Origin: Xenoacremonium recifei
Lineage: Eukaryota > Ascomycota > Sordariomycetes > Hypocreales > Nectriaceae
Assembly (NCBI GenBank): GCA_012184525.1
Contig: WOFQ01000002.1
Location: 1,054,001-1,118,000 of the forward strand
DNA: 64,000 nucleotides
Direction of reading: 5' to 3'
Shown: piece by piece, positions 33,636 through 44,287 of the stretch
Numbering within the stretch: the first letter of the stretch is position 1
How the letters are laid out: each line of letters opens with the position of its first letter
The notes under the pieces: model-generated
The model's database searches: none
Seen by the model: only the letters and a program-made list of their open reading frames with translations
What the model was told of the DNA's origin: nothing
Position numbers and translations under genes: made by a program

Positions 33636-35613
33636 CTTCAATATCTTCTGAGATGCCGATATAAGCTAAGTTTCAGAATGAAAAGAGATTTTGATGTTCA
33701 TGTTCCGAAACTCGTTCAGGGAGATTGTTCGATCGTCTAGGAGCAGTAATCGAATAGTCCAGATGGACTCGTGCCTAACACACGAGAGCAGCCAAAGTGT
33801 CAAAAGTGAAATCGACGGATAACGCCAAGTATATATGGTCATTCGCGGACTATTCGCCACACGAAGGAATGCTGGGTACTCGAGGATTATAGGGGCATCA
33901 TTCGAGGAAATGGTGCTAGTCATGCTTCGTGAGGCACGCTGTTCCCTAAACCACACGGATGTATTATCGCATATTCGGTACTACAACACCCGTGTAGAAT
34001 CAATTCTCCTTTTTTAACGAGTGAGAGGCACAAGAGAGTAGACAATCGTTGGCTTGGACAAAGCCGAAGTCCAGTGCATGTCAATTCCTCTGGCCGGGTA
34101 GTTTCGAGGACTGATCTCGATCGGTGTCTTCGACGTTGAGGAGTCCCGGAGCTTGTCTGAATGCGCAAAATCCAGATCAGTAACTTGCCCCCCCAAGCCT
34201 GAAGAGTGATAGCCAGACGATTTAAAGTCTTGGAGCTCCGGAGTAACAAAGGGAACCGAAATCTCTCCTCTGGTCGGGATCGTGAGGCCGCGCCGTCCGC
34301 AAGGTAGTGTTAGAGGATCATGGTCAAAAACACTGTTGTGCCTGGGTTAATTCCAGCATCAAAATAACATAGCAAAGAAACAAATGTCCATCAAGACTTC
34401 TTTTGGGCAAGCACTGCGAACTTATGTCCTTGCACAACATATATGTACTTGGCGTTATGCAGACAACCAATGCTAGGCAACGGGGCAACGGAGCGGATCC
34501 CGAGTGAGGATATCCCAGGGCTCGATGGCGTCTTTGACCGCCTGGCTCAGCTCCTGCAGCTAAGCATTCTCCTATCACTCACCAAACCTCCCAGGTCCTC
34601 AACACTCTTACAGCTCATACCTAAGTACCGATACATGCCCGCATCAAGCACCAAGTTCCTCCCCTATCACTGAGCCAAAAGGGGCCCATCTCCTCAACCC
34701 GCCCGCATCCCAGCCACATCCCACCCAGCCAATCCCCCCCAATAACGAACTCCCCGTCCTTCTTAATCCCTCACGCCCCCTGTCTCACTCCCCCTCGCCC
34801 GTCAGCAGCAAATTTGCAACTCCCCGAGCCTTTTCCCCAAACGGAGACCCGCAGCGCGCACTGTGTCATTCATCTCCCCTAGCGCGGACCGGGGTGTGCG
34901 TCGTCAGCTTACTTGGCTCCATACGTGGTGACCTGCCTGGACGGGGAGGTGGGTGGTGTGCTGGCGATTTAGAGTTATTCGTCGTGTCAAGATACGACGA
35001 TGATTCTTCATGCGGGTGAGACTCGTGTCAGAATTAAGCATGTGTTGCTCGCTTTGCGTCTCTGCGATGCGAGGTGAGTGTCTTGAGTCGGTCAGCGTCC
35101 GCCGTCAGCTGGACACTCAGCCATAACGCCATGTTCTCGCGCAATCGCCTCCCTCTGAGTCCCCATAGGTTCCCCTAAAGGCCGCCGACTCTCGCCCAAA
35201 GCGGCCCCAAGAATGGATAGTCTCCCTTCCCTCCGCCATCAAGTACCTGGAGATCCTCCGGTACCTGCAGGAACTTCGTCCCAAGGCGGCCGCGAAGTGC
35301 CCCAGCCGCATATGGATTATCGCGTGTAGATTGCCGGATCCAGTTCCAGGGGGTGTGATCGCTGTAGGAATCTCATCGTTGTCGTCTTCGTCGGTTAGCT
35401 CTGCGGAGCGTCTCCGCCGGACGCCTCAGCTGCGATGGAGCAGTTCTGTGTAAAATTGGACATTGCGAATCATCCTGCGGGTGTGATGACTCTGTGATGC
35501 TCCTAACGAACTTGCTAAATAATCTATGATACCTTTCACCCAAAAGATTTATCCGAAAAGTCGATTTCGTAGCAAAAATATCAAACAACAATTGAGAAAA
35601 AGACAAAAAAGAG
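33636..35613. other. gene-free stretch right of the HET gene
   Basis: About 2 kb without a supported gene. It is AT-rich up to roughly 34.4 kb, then C-rich (runs such as CCCCC near 34.73 kb), then mixed. No transposase, terminal inverted repeat or coding remnant was recognised. Confidence 0.5.
35605..35610 (-). terminator. Pol III T-run terminator of the leftward tRNA
   Basis: Six A residues on the plus strand (six T on the transcribed sense) lie three bases beyond the tRNA 3' end. A second run of five follows a few bases further on. Confidence 0.7.
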
Positions 35614-35746
35614 AGGTCCTAGCCAGGTTCGAACTGGCGACTTCGGAAGACAGATGTGAATCAACTGGGGCGGGTTAGTTTGAGCTGGAATGGGTGAGAA
35701 GCGGGGTGCTTACAATCCGACGTCCTGACCACTAGACTATAGGACC
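35614..35746 (-). tRNA. intron-containing tRNA, Gln-like body; anticodon reading ambiguous (UUG or GUA)
   Basis: The acceptor stem GGTCCTA (35746-35740) pairs with TAGGACC (35621-35615), with discriminator U. The D arm is GTCT-AGTGGTCA-GGAC, the anticodon stem TCGGA/TCCGA, and the T arm GCCAG-TTCGAAC-CTGGC. The stems are perfect apart from one wobble. Mature length is about 72 nt, leaving about 61 nt of extra sequence in the anticodon loop. The standard 37/38 intron rule gives exon 1 35746-35710, intron 35709-35649, and anticodon GTA (Tyr). The body and U73 resemble eukaryotic tRNA-Gln more than tRNA-Tyr (from memory of the families). A 49-nt segment, 35713-35665, reads GTAAGC...CTAAC...CCAG like a spliceosomal intron. 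Without it the loop reads TT-TTG-A (Gln) with a 12-nt conventional intron. The tRNA gene is certain, the isotype is not. Confidence 0.8.
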
Positions 35747-36213
35747 TACTTGTAGTTAGGTGCTGTTTTCTGCCGCTCTTGTGCTACATGTAGGCAGCGC
35801 CGCAATTTATAGGAAAAATTGGCCGCAGAATTGACTTTTCGGGCTTAAACTTGCAAAGATTTGGTTGGCACATCTGTGACGGCATTACGCACATCGCGCA
35901 ACGTCCGTAACACAGCCAATAATTCGAGAAAGATTGACGTTTTCAATTAGAGTCTACAGCTGCACGCATTTCAAAAGGCAAACAATGAGTTGTAGAAATT
36001 AGAAAATTGATTTCAGTAACTATCATTCAGGGTGTCCAGAAACCCTTCCCTATCGACGCCATAATACGCCTTTCATAGGCTGCCTCGTTCCTCGAGGAGC
36101 AAAAAAAAAATGACACAAATCGATGATGGCTAGAGAGGGTGTCTCCTCTTACTTGTCCCAGCCGCCACATGAGAATCGAAGCCCCCATAAAGCATACAAA
36201 ATCAAATCAATCA
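35747..36213. other. intergenic, tRNA to glycosyltransferase-like gene
   Basis: About 465 bp, AT-rich, holding the upstream side of the leftward tRNA gene and the 3' flank of the next leftward gene. An A-run lies near 36101-36110. No gene was seen. Confidence 0.55.
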
Positions 36214-38181
36214 TTACCACTCCTTGGGCACCAGCCGCCGCCGCTGGTTCTGGCCCGACTCCCTCGCCAACTCGGCATCAGGCTCCGGATCCTTCTCGCC
36301 GCTGAACAGCCGCTCGTAATGCCGGCCGCACAGGTCTCCCCATTGCATGAAGCGGCCGTCGTAATCGGACCACGCGCCGCCAAACTCGTCGCGCTTGTCC
36401 TGGCCGTCGGGATACACGTGCTTGGGCTTCCAGATGCGGCCGTCGATCTTCTGCTCGGCCAGGCGCACGTCGTCGCCCTGCATGACGCGCACGGCAGCGC
36501 GCAGCAGCGACTTCGCGTACGGGTAGAACCAGAAGTTGGGGAATTCCGAGACGATGAACTCCTTGGGGCCGGTGCAGTGCCACAGCGTGAAGATGTGCTT
36601 CGTCACGTAGTTGGTGCCGAGCCGCACCGTGCGGATCCAGTCGGCGGCGGTTGAGCCCGGGTGAGCCTCTGGGATGGCGTCGTAGAGCTTGCTGAGCGAT
36701 GCGAGGACATTGGGAGGCATCTGGATCTGGTAAGGGCGGAAGTCGGCGCCTGCATCGAATAGGTCGCGGTCCATCTCGGCTCGAAGTCCGCTGTGCTTGA
36801 ACTGCATCCAGCCGAAGAAGTTCTCGTAGCCCGCGCGCGTCTGGAATAGTGCCGACTCGTACTCAATACCGACGTGGTACTCAGTCTGCTGGTCTTCGTT
36901 CTCTTTCAGGGGCTCAATGCGCTCGCCACCACCGCCGGGCACGCGTTCGCCCTTGAGGGCCTTCACGGAGCGGTAGTACTCCTGGCGACCCCAGACGTTG
37001 GAAAGGTAGTACTGGTCGGACTCTTTGAACTGGTAGTCGGGATCGTAGGTGTTCTTGATCTCGGCCATGGCGCCGTGGATCAGATCTCGCATGTGCTTCA
37101 CAGGACCAATGACAGTGCCCGAGTTCAGCCACCGCGGATCGTTGAGCTTCATGTCGCCGTTGCCCTCGTGGGGGCCAAAAGCGTTCTTGGGCAGATTGGA
37201 GGCGGGGACAGCCCAGCAGCGAGCCGTGCGGTAGTCGATAGGCCAGCAGATCTTGTCAGGGCCGAAGAGGACGGTGGTCTGGAGGTTCTGCTTTCGCACA
37301 TCCTCATACTTGATACCGAATCGCTTGGCCGTTCGCACGTTCAAGCGCTCGACAATGTTGAAGTATCGCTCAATGACGATATCTGGAGGGAGCTGCTGGA
37401 TGACATCGTAGCCGTCGACAATCATAACGAGGTCATCGTCGTCAACCTTCTCGAGGGAGTCGAGGTAACGCTCAATGACACGCAGCTTGGCTAAATGAGT
37501 GACATGTGCGTCAAGCTGCCCAGTGCCGTTGAATCCCAGGAGCAGGGGTACGGGGTACTGGTTGGCCGCGCTGGAGAGCAGGTTGTAGCATAGCTGCAGG
37601 TTGGACTGGCTACCAGGAATGAGATAATGAAAGTGACCGACTTTGGTGTCGTCGACAACAGCTGGAGTTGTAGGCTTAGGTTTGGATTCCGGCTTCGACT
37701 CAGGCTTCGTCTCAGGCTTGGGCTTCTCTGAGACCTGGGGCTTGAATGAAGTCGGCTTCGCAGCGTGGCTAGCGACGGCGGAGGTTGGCTCGATGCCAGT
37801 GTAGTTATCCTCTGGCAGATCCAACTCTGCCTCTGCGTCCGTGTTGTTCAATCCCGTACCTGTAGGCTCGGGAGCATCTGTGGTGGAAGAATGAATCGGA
37901 ATGATGTGCTTAAATCGTTCCTACGGAGCAATCCGATTAGTTGGGGGATGTCTCAGGGGACGGTTGCGACATTTGAGCCTGTCTCAACTCTGCCTTGCAC
38001 AAGGGCATTGAGAAGAGAACACGAGGGTTGAGGTCATTCCGACTGGAATGATGGCTGCGGGTAGGGCGTTTTCTCGACTTACCGTATCCAGAGGCGGCGA
38101 TGACAAAATCAAAACGGCGCACAGCAGCACCACCGCCACCACGACGAAGAAGTTTCGCCTCTTGGCCTGTATGTTATTCAT
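36214..38181 (-). CDS. type II membrane protein with PLOD-like glycosyltransferase domain
   Basis: Exons 38181-38083 and 37920-36214, with a 162-nt intron (GTAAGT...CTCCGTAG, branch CTAATC), encode about 601 residues. A short basic N-terminus (QAKRRN) is followed by one hydrophobic span at about 11-28, so the bulk faces the ER/Golgi lumen. A Lys/Pro/Glu linker with PESKPES repeats (about 93-118) leads to the catalytic-type region. This has HFHYLIPGSQSN, LLLGFNGTG and DLVMIVDGYDVIQ, a DxxD-type metal/nucleotide motif at Asp202/Asp205. It then shows CWPIDYRTARCWAVPAS and DPRWLNSGTVIGPV. These blocks match the glycosyltransferase-like domain of lysyl hydroxylase (PLOD) relatives found in fungi. 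The substrate is unknown, and no hydroxylase domain is present. A role in cell-wall or secretory glycosylation is inference. Confidence 0.8.
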
Positions 38182-41100
38182 GGTGAAAGATGCTGGAGGT
38201 GGCCGCTCTCGAGCACCAGAGGCCTCAGAGGTTGCAGAGGGCTAGTTGTGTAATGCTGTGTGTAATATTCACAGTGTCGGAGGTAATGATGAATGCAGGT
38301 GTGTACTGCAACCAAAAATGGGACGGGTGGAGGTAACCAAGCGAGTGACAGGAGGCAAAAGTGAGAGAGAGGTGAGAGTAGAGTGAAAGACCAAAGCGAG
38401 GGACAGCGCACAAAAACAGGAGGCAGGTAAAGAACGACGAGAGATACGAGCGGATGCGCTACGGCCGACTTGCCAGGGCCCAGAGGGAGAAAGACGGGAG
38501 AGAACAGGGCAAGACGGGCCAGGGCCGGGGGGGGGGCCTTTTACGAGAAGAGACTCAGGAAGGTGAAGAATGGGGGGGCACGCTGGTTTTCTTTCTTTAC
38601 GAAGACCTCGCGGGAGATGAGGCGAGAGATTCGGAGGCATTTCGACGGGGACCATCTCCCCCCTTCTCCTGGATCCGTGTCATCCATGTCGGCGATGTAC
38701 GACCTCGACCACGGCGATGACACTGGGGACGGAATGAACGCAGCTGGAGCGGTGCTACTCAGGGAGATAGGGCTTCGCAGGGGCCAATGGCACGGCCTTG
38801 GCTGTCTCCATGGCTGATACGAGCAGAGTTCGTGGCTGGCATCGTGGAGGCTGGCTGCAAGTACCTCTCCGTCTCGAGGTACTTGGGGCGACTTGCTGGG
38901 AACACTCGACGGGAACGAATAGTCCTGGCCGCGTGGGGACTCGACTGGGCCAGTCTGCATCTCGACATGCTGCGAGCGTCACTGTCGCTGCTGGTTGGGC
39001 CGGGATGCCCTCGCCGAAGGATCATCCAAACTGACGCGAGGACCAGGGCTCGAGCACGTCTTGCGGCCCTCCCTGACTGAGGCTCTGTGGGCAGCGCAGC
39101 ACAGTGCCGAGTGAGTGCAGACCTTGGCAGGGCCGCTCAAACGTCGGCGCCGAGGGCTGGCCCGCGGGTCTGTCGGTGGGTGTGGTGGAGGATCACGAAG
39201 GTCGGGCGCCTCCTCCAATACGACTCTGTCGCAAGACACGGATGTCGTCTTCTGGGTCGCTCTGATGTGATGGCCAGCGGCTAAGCCCTATTGGACCTTG
39301 GGGTCGGGAGGGCAGCCGAGAGGAGGCGTCGTCTTGCCTCGGAGCGGTTTAGCGCACACCCGGTTTTCCACGGGGGCTTGATCAACTCCCCGTTGCACAG
39401 GGTCCGCCTGTAATTCCCCTGGTCCCGTCCTTCACGAGATGCACTTTCTGCTGCCTCCATTTACACGAGAAGAATGGCGTCGTCGTGAGATATAAAGTGC
39501 TGGCGAGTCCCCCCCTGCCGATCCTCAATCCTGTCCGAAGAAAGCAGCCGCGCGGAGGGAGGCTCTGGGCCATTCCCTCACCACCACCGCCGTTATCACG
39601 AGCCTCCGTGGCGTCCGCACCATCTCCCCAGACGATGACCCAGTCTCGAGTCTCACTCAGCGTGGAGAGAACCGGCCGAGAGCAAGATCCTAGGCGAACC
39701 CACCGGGCTTGAAAGTGCGAAACGGCCGCGACATACAAACAAGAGTGGCTGATGACGGCCCCGGTCAGCGAGAGCGAGGGCGTGGGAAATCGACGAGGCC
39801 GCCCTGCTGTGGATCGTGGGGGATCCCCGCCAGCCAGTACCGTGTGCGTGCGCATTTCTAGCACGGTCGCCGCCCTCATCTCACGAGCAGCTTCATCGCG
39901 CGAATAGTCAGGAGAAGGTAAAACGAGGTACACTCTAGATGAGAGCTACCTGGCATCATTTCTTGACAGCTCCATACGAAGCTTACGTCTGAGGCAGCAC
40001 GTAAGTTGCTAATTTGGTGACGATATCACGGCTTCAGCACATCCCGTATCTCCTGGCAGCCCTCCCTCCCGTCGGGCCAAGTCTGACCCGTCTCGCATAT
40101 GGTCAGCATGAGACAGCGAAGATCTGGTGCTTCTGCAAGCAGCATTATCTTGCCGCAGGTTGTGGCCAGTCAGCAACGGGCGTTGAGACACGGACAAAGG
40201 CCGCAGAGGCTCGTGTTCTGTGTTGACTTGGTCGCCTCCCGGTGGATGGCCGCATGCAGCTAGAATGCATGTCTGCGGCGGGCCAGAGCGAGGGGTCACG
40301 ATCATGATGGCCTTGAGGTTGAACAGAATTGAAGGATTCTGGATGAACAAGCATATATCCGTCGTCGTGCGAGCAATCCCGTTCTTGAAGGAACGGAACC
40401 GTTTGCGCGGTAATAAACGTGGTGGCCGTTTGTCCGTTTGCCGTGCGCGGAAGCAACCTCGTGTTGGAGCGGCAGCGGCTTGCAGAGAGTGTGATTGCGG
40501 GAAACTCTCAAGCCGGCTAGCCGTCCGCGTTCTCGTATCGCGCCAGCACCTATACACGTGTTGTAATCGTGCCAATAACACCCTTTATTATTAACTCAAA
40601 TTAATTACAGTGGTATAATTGCAAGGACTCTGAGTTTGTTGAACCGTTGAAGCGACAATTCGTTCAAGCGGTTCCTTCAACTGTTGATTGAGGCTGGGCA
40701 CGGCTTAGACATCCGCCTTGGCCGCTTCGCATGACGCCGATCGGGTCCAAATCGCCCTCTCTCTACGCAAGCCAAGAGACTTCGCCTTCGTATGCATCCT
40801 TTTGTCAGATCGTCCGAGGGGCGCTGGATGGGGCCATCTCTGCCAACGGGCCAGGCCTTTTAAAATTGCTTTCTATCGGCTGCACGGCTTCCTGCGTTTG
40901 ACCTGACTGAACCCCCAAACGGGTACTGGTACAGCAGCACTGTGCGTGAAGTGAGCTCCCCGAGCCGACTCCATGTCAGATGTGAGATGGCATCAGATGC
41001 ATCTGCGATGACGATTTTCGATAGCTGCCCGCTGCCCGCAGGAATGTAATTACGCCGGCCAGCCACGGCAGAGGGGATCCCAGCCAGCACCTCCACTGTC

Positions 41101-42197
41101 TCGGGGACTTCATCAGCAAGCGGGCTGGTGGCTGACTCTGGAGGTGAACCTGGGCGTCGCAACCTGGAAGTCTGCGACCCGGTCTCAAGTATGTACTGGT
41201 ACTTGACTCTGCCTCTAAATCCTGCACATCATGGGCGGAAATCCCGGCTTTTGCAAAGTTGCGCCTGGCCGCCCCCCCTCCTCCCTCGGGATCGGGCTGC
41301 CAACTGCGCCGCGCTGATTGGCCCGCCAGGTTGTCAGACGGGCAGCCAGACCCCTGAGCGGGTGACGGACAGCGGCCTTGATTTGCCTGCGCACGCTAGC
41401 ACCACGCCGTAGCCACTGAACAGGCGCAGCAGTGGCCGTCAAGCCGTCTAGCCCTCCCCTCCCCGCTAGGCCTCCTACCCCTGTCGGGGCTCTAATTACA
41501 GGCTGCTGGTCTGGTCTAGCAGCCTTGAGAGCATGTTGGTCCGGCCCGCTCCACTGCGATGATGGATGGCGCCAGGGCCCATTCCTCCCCAAATCCAGGG
41601 TTCTCGTTGGCGCTGCACCAGGAGGGCCTGAGGGCGTCGCGAGGAGGAAAAAAAGTACAGGTACCGGCTGCTCTGGGGATGGTCTCAAGCTTGGCATTGT
41701 CACTCTGGCTGTCAGCAGCGAGCATCCCTTTTCTCTCGACGGGACTCCGAGCGAGAATCCTTCCCTTTCCCACCCGTCGTGCATTTCTTCTTCATTCTTC
41801 CCTTTGCCATCCATTTATTACAGCCTCGTCCGCTTCCTGTGCCTTGACCTTTTCCTCCGCCTCCCCTCCTCCCTCCCTGTCTCGTCTGTGCATCGCATCG
41901 TGTCTCGTCCTCCTACAGACCACCCACTCTCCTTATCATCTCCACGGCTCGTTCGTTGTGCGCCTGATTCTCTCACCAACTCCTCGACCTCGACGTCGCC
42001 GACCTCATTCTATATCCTTCGCTCCTTCAAAGCGCCTGCGAACTTCCCCAGACGGGTGTGACATGCCCGTGTCTCTGCATTTACGACGATAGAGCCGGAT
42101 ACGCGGAACGAATCGAGACCCCCCATTTCCTTCCTGACGGGCGACTCAGTCGATTGACACTTGACGCAACACCACAACACGATACCTCTCAGTAACT
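38182..42197. other. 4-kb gene-free stretch
   Basis: No supported gene between two outward-facing starts (the glycosyltransferase-like gene leftward, the transporter rightward). A poly-G tract lies at about 38527-38536. An AT-rich patch occurs at about 40570-40620. The final 500 bp are strongly pyrimidine-rich (CCTCCCCTCCTCCC-type), as in fungal promoters and leaders. Long open frames such as 39382-39933 and 41215-41814 have no recognisable family and overlap open frames on the other strand. Confidence 0.5.
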
Positions 42198-43474
42198 ATG
42201 GCTCGCAAGGAGGAGTACGAGGAGGAGCCTGTCGCGCTTCTCTCCTCAGAGGAGCGAGAGCAGGGCAAGGAGGAGGCCGATGTTGATCTCGAAAACGACG
42301 CCGGCCGCGCCGAGCCTCCCAACGACCAGAACCTCGAGCATGAGTACTCCATTCCCAGCACCGTCAAGTTCGCGTGGCTGGGAACGTACTTCTTCTTCTC
42401 GCTGCTGTTGACGCTCTACAACAAGCTCGTCCTGGGCATGGTAAGTCGGAGCCTTGCCGATCCTCTGCTGCCTGCTCCTCCCGAGTTGTCCGGCGGATTT
42501 GGGGATGCGGACGACGGAAATCTAACTTTGGAGTTCCCGACACTAACTCGCCTGACAGTTCCACTTCCCATGGCTGTTGACGTTCCTGCACGCCTCATTT
42601 GCCAGCGGCGGCACCTACATGATGATGCAGATGGGCTACTTCAAGCTTTCGCGGCTGGGACGTCGTGAGAACCTGGCTCTGGTTGCCTTCAGCGCGCTCT
42701 TCACGGCCAACATCGCCGTCTCCAACCTGTCGCTTGCCATGGTCTCGGTGCCCTTCTACCAGACCATGCGCATGCTGTGCCCAATCTTCACCATCCTCAT
42801 CTTCCGCATGTGGTACGGCCGCACTTACAGCACCATGACCTACCTATCGCTTCTACCGCTCATCATCGGTGCCGCCATGACCACCATGGGTGAGATGAGC
42901 TTCTCCGACGCTGGTTTCCTCCTCACCATCCTCGGTGTCGTTCTGGCTGCTGTCAAGGTATATCTTATTCAGTTGCCTAACTTTCCGTCCAATTGCTAAA
43001 TCCTTCCAGACCGTCGTCACCAACCGATTCATGACCGGATCCTTGTCGCTTCCCCCGATCGAGTTCCTCATGCGCATGTCACCTCTTGCCGCCCTTCAAG
43101 CTCTTGCCTGCGCCACTGCTACAGGCGAGGTCGGCGGGTTCTACGAGCGCATCACCTCGGGCGATATTGGTATCCCCGGTGCCATTGCCTCCCTCACCGG
43201 CAACGGTTTCCTTGCCCTGCTCCTCAACATCTCCTCCTTCAACACCAACAAGCTCGCCGGTGCCCTGACCATGACCGTCTGTGGCAACCTCAAGCAGTGT
43301 CTCACTGTTGGCCTCGGTATTTTCCTCTTCAACGTCACCGTGGACTGGCTCAACGGCATCGGCATGGCCATCACCATGGTTGGCGCCGGCATCTACAGCA
43401 AGGCCGAACTGGACAACAAGCGGAAGAAGAGCCAGGAGGCGGCGTACAAGCCCGTTGAGCAGAACATTCGGTAA
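42198..43474 (+). CDS. triose-phosphate/nucleotide-sugar transporter family (TPT/DUF250) protein
   Basis: Exons 42198-42440, 42559-42957 and 43010-43474 (introns 118 and 52 nt, both phase 0) encode 368 residues. An acidic cytosolic N-terminus of about 55 residues precedes roughly ten hydrophobic spans. These begin with STVKFAWLGTYFFFSLLLTLYNKLVLG, whose NK(L)VLG end is typical of the drug/metabolite transporter superfamily TPT branch. FTANIAVSNLSLAMVSVPFYQTMRMLCPIFT and the late AGALTMTVCGNLKQCLTVGLGI are further family blocks, and a KR-rich tail ends the protein. The likely role is antiport of a phosphorylated sugar or nucleotide sugar across a Golgi/ER membrane. The substrate cannot be read from sequence. 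The closest yeast-type relatives are poorly characterised. Confidence 0.88.
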
Positions 43475-44287
43475 CGGGCGTGACAACATTTAGATGGCAC
43501 ACAACAATTACAACTACTATTTTAATCAATGACTTATAGACGAGATAAGGCGACAGTAGAGGAAGATCAGCGGTTGCATGCATCACTTCTTCGACCGGTG
43601 AAGCGCGTTCTTTGCTTAGCATTGTCACATTTGCCCGCGCATATGTTTTTACCGGAACTCTAAGGCAGTGTCGATTTGAGTAGCGATTTCGACTTGAGAT
43701 GTTTGTTATATAGGTACGCTTGGTGGAGGAGCATGTGAGGCGAGAGTTCACGCGATCATGGAAACTATGGCGTTAGGAAAAGGGGACGGAGTGGTAGACG
43801 GACCCGGCGGCTCGCGAATATCGGAGCACCGGTGTATCCAGTAATTTCCTCAGGATAGAGACATCTATTCCCCAGAGTAGAATCATCAAGATTTCAAAGC
43901 ACCTGATTGATTGCCTTACAATTCCTGTGACCCGTTCACGCATGTGCCAAACTGATACACGAAATCATGCGCTCTATTTCGCTACAAACGTCAAACTAGG
44001 CAGTCCGTCGTCGTCGAAAGGCAACAGAGTAAGACTGTCTCAAATTCTATGTGACGCTCCGTGTCTTAAGTATTATATCGTTGTACTCCCCGACACCGCT
44101 CCTCGCGGTGGTAAGACAGATCTCCCCCAGACAAGAGGCGCATTCCAGACAGGACGGGGTGCATAAATACATGCATGCATAGATACAGGAGGGAAAAAAG
44201 CCGCTAACGCCTTGCTGACAAGAAAAGGGAGGGACAGGGTGGAAATGAGAATGTCAGGGACGGTGCTGCAACGGATATGCGGTGGCA
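43475..44287. other. convergent 3' region, transporter / Rmd1-like gene
   Basis: About 810 bp between facing stop codons. No supported gene. Short ATGCATGC-like alternating sequence appears near 44170. Confidence 0.55.

Noticed and set aside
33636..35613. Possible transposon or partner gene beside the HET gene
   Set aside because: Looked for transposase-like motifs, terminal inverted repeats and NLR-type motifs in all frames by eye and found none; only unremarkable AT-rich and C-rich sequence.
36874..37494. 206-residue open frame on the plus strand
   Set aside because: Exactly antisense to the glycosyltransferase-like gene; its repeated V/L/D pattern is the mirror of the real coding frame.
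39382..39933. 183-residue open frame on the minus strand
   Set aside because: No family resemblance and no intron signals; it overlaps open frames in other phases in GC-rich intergenic DNA.
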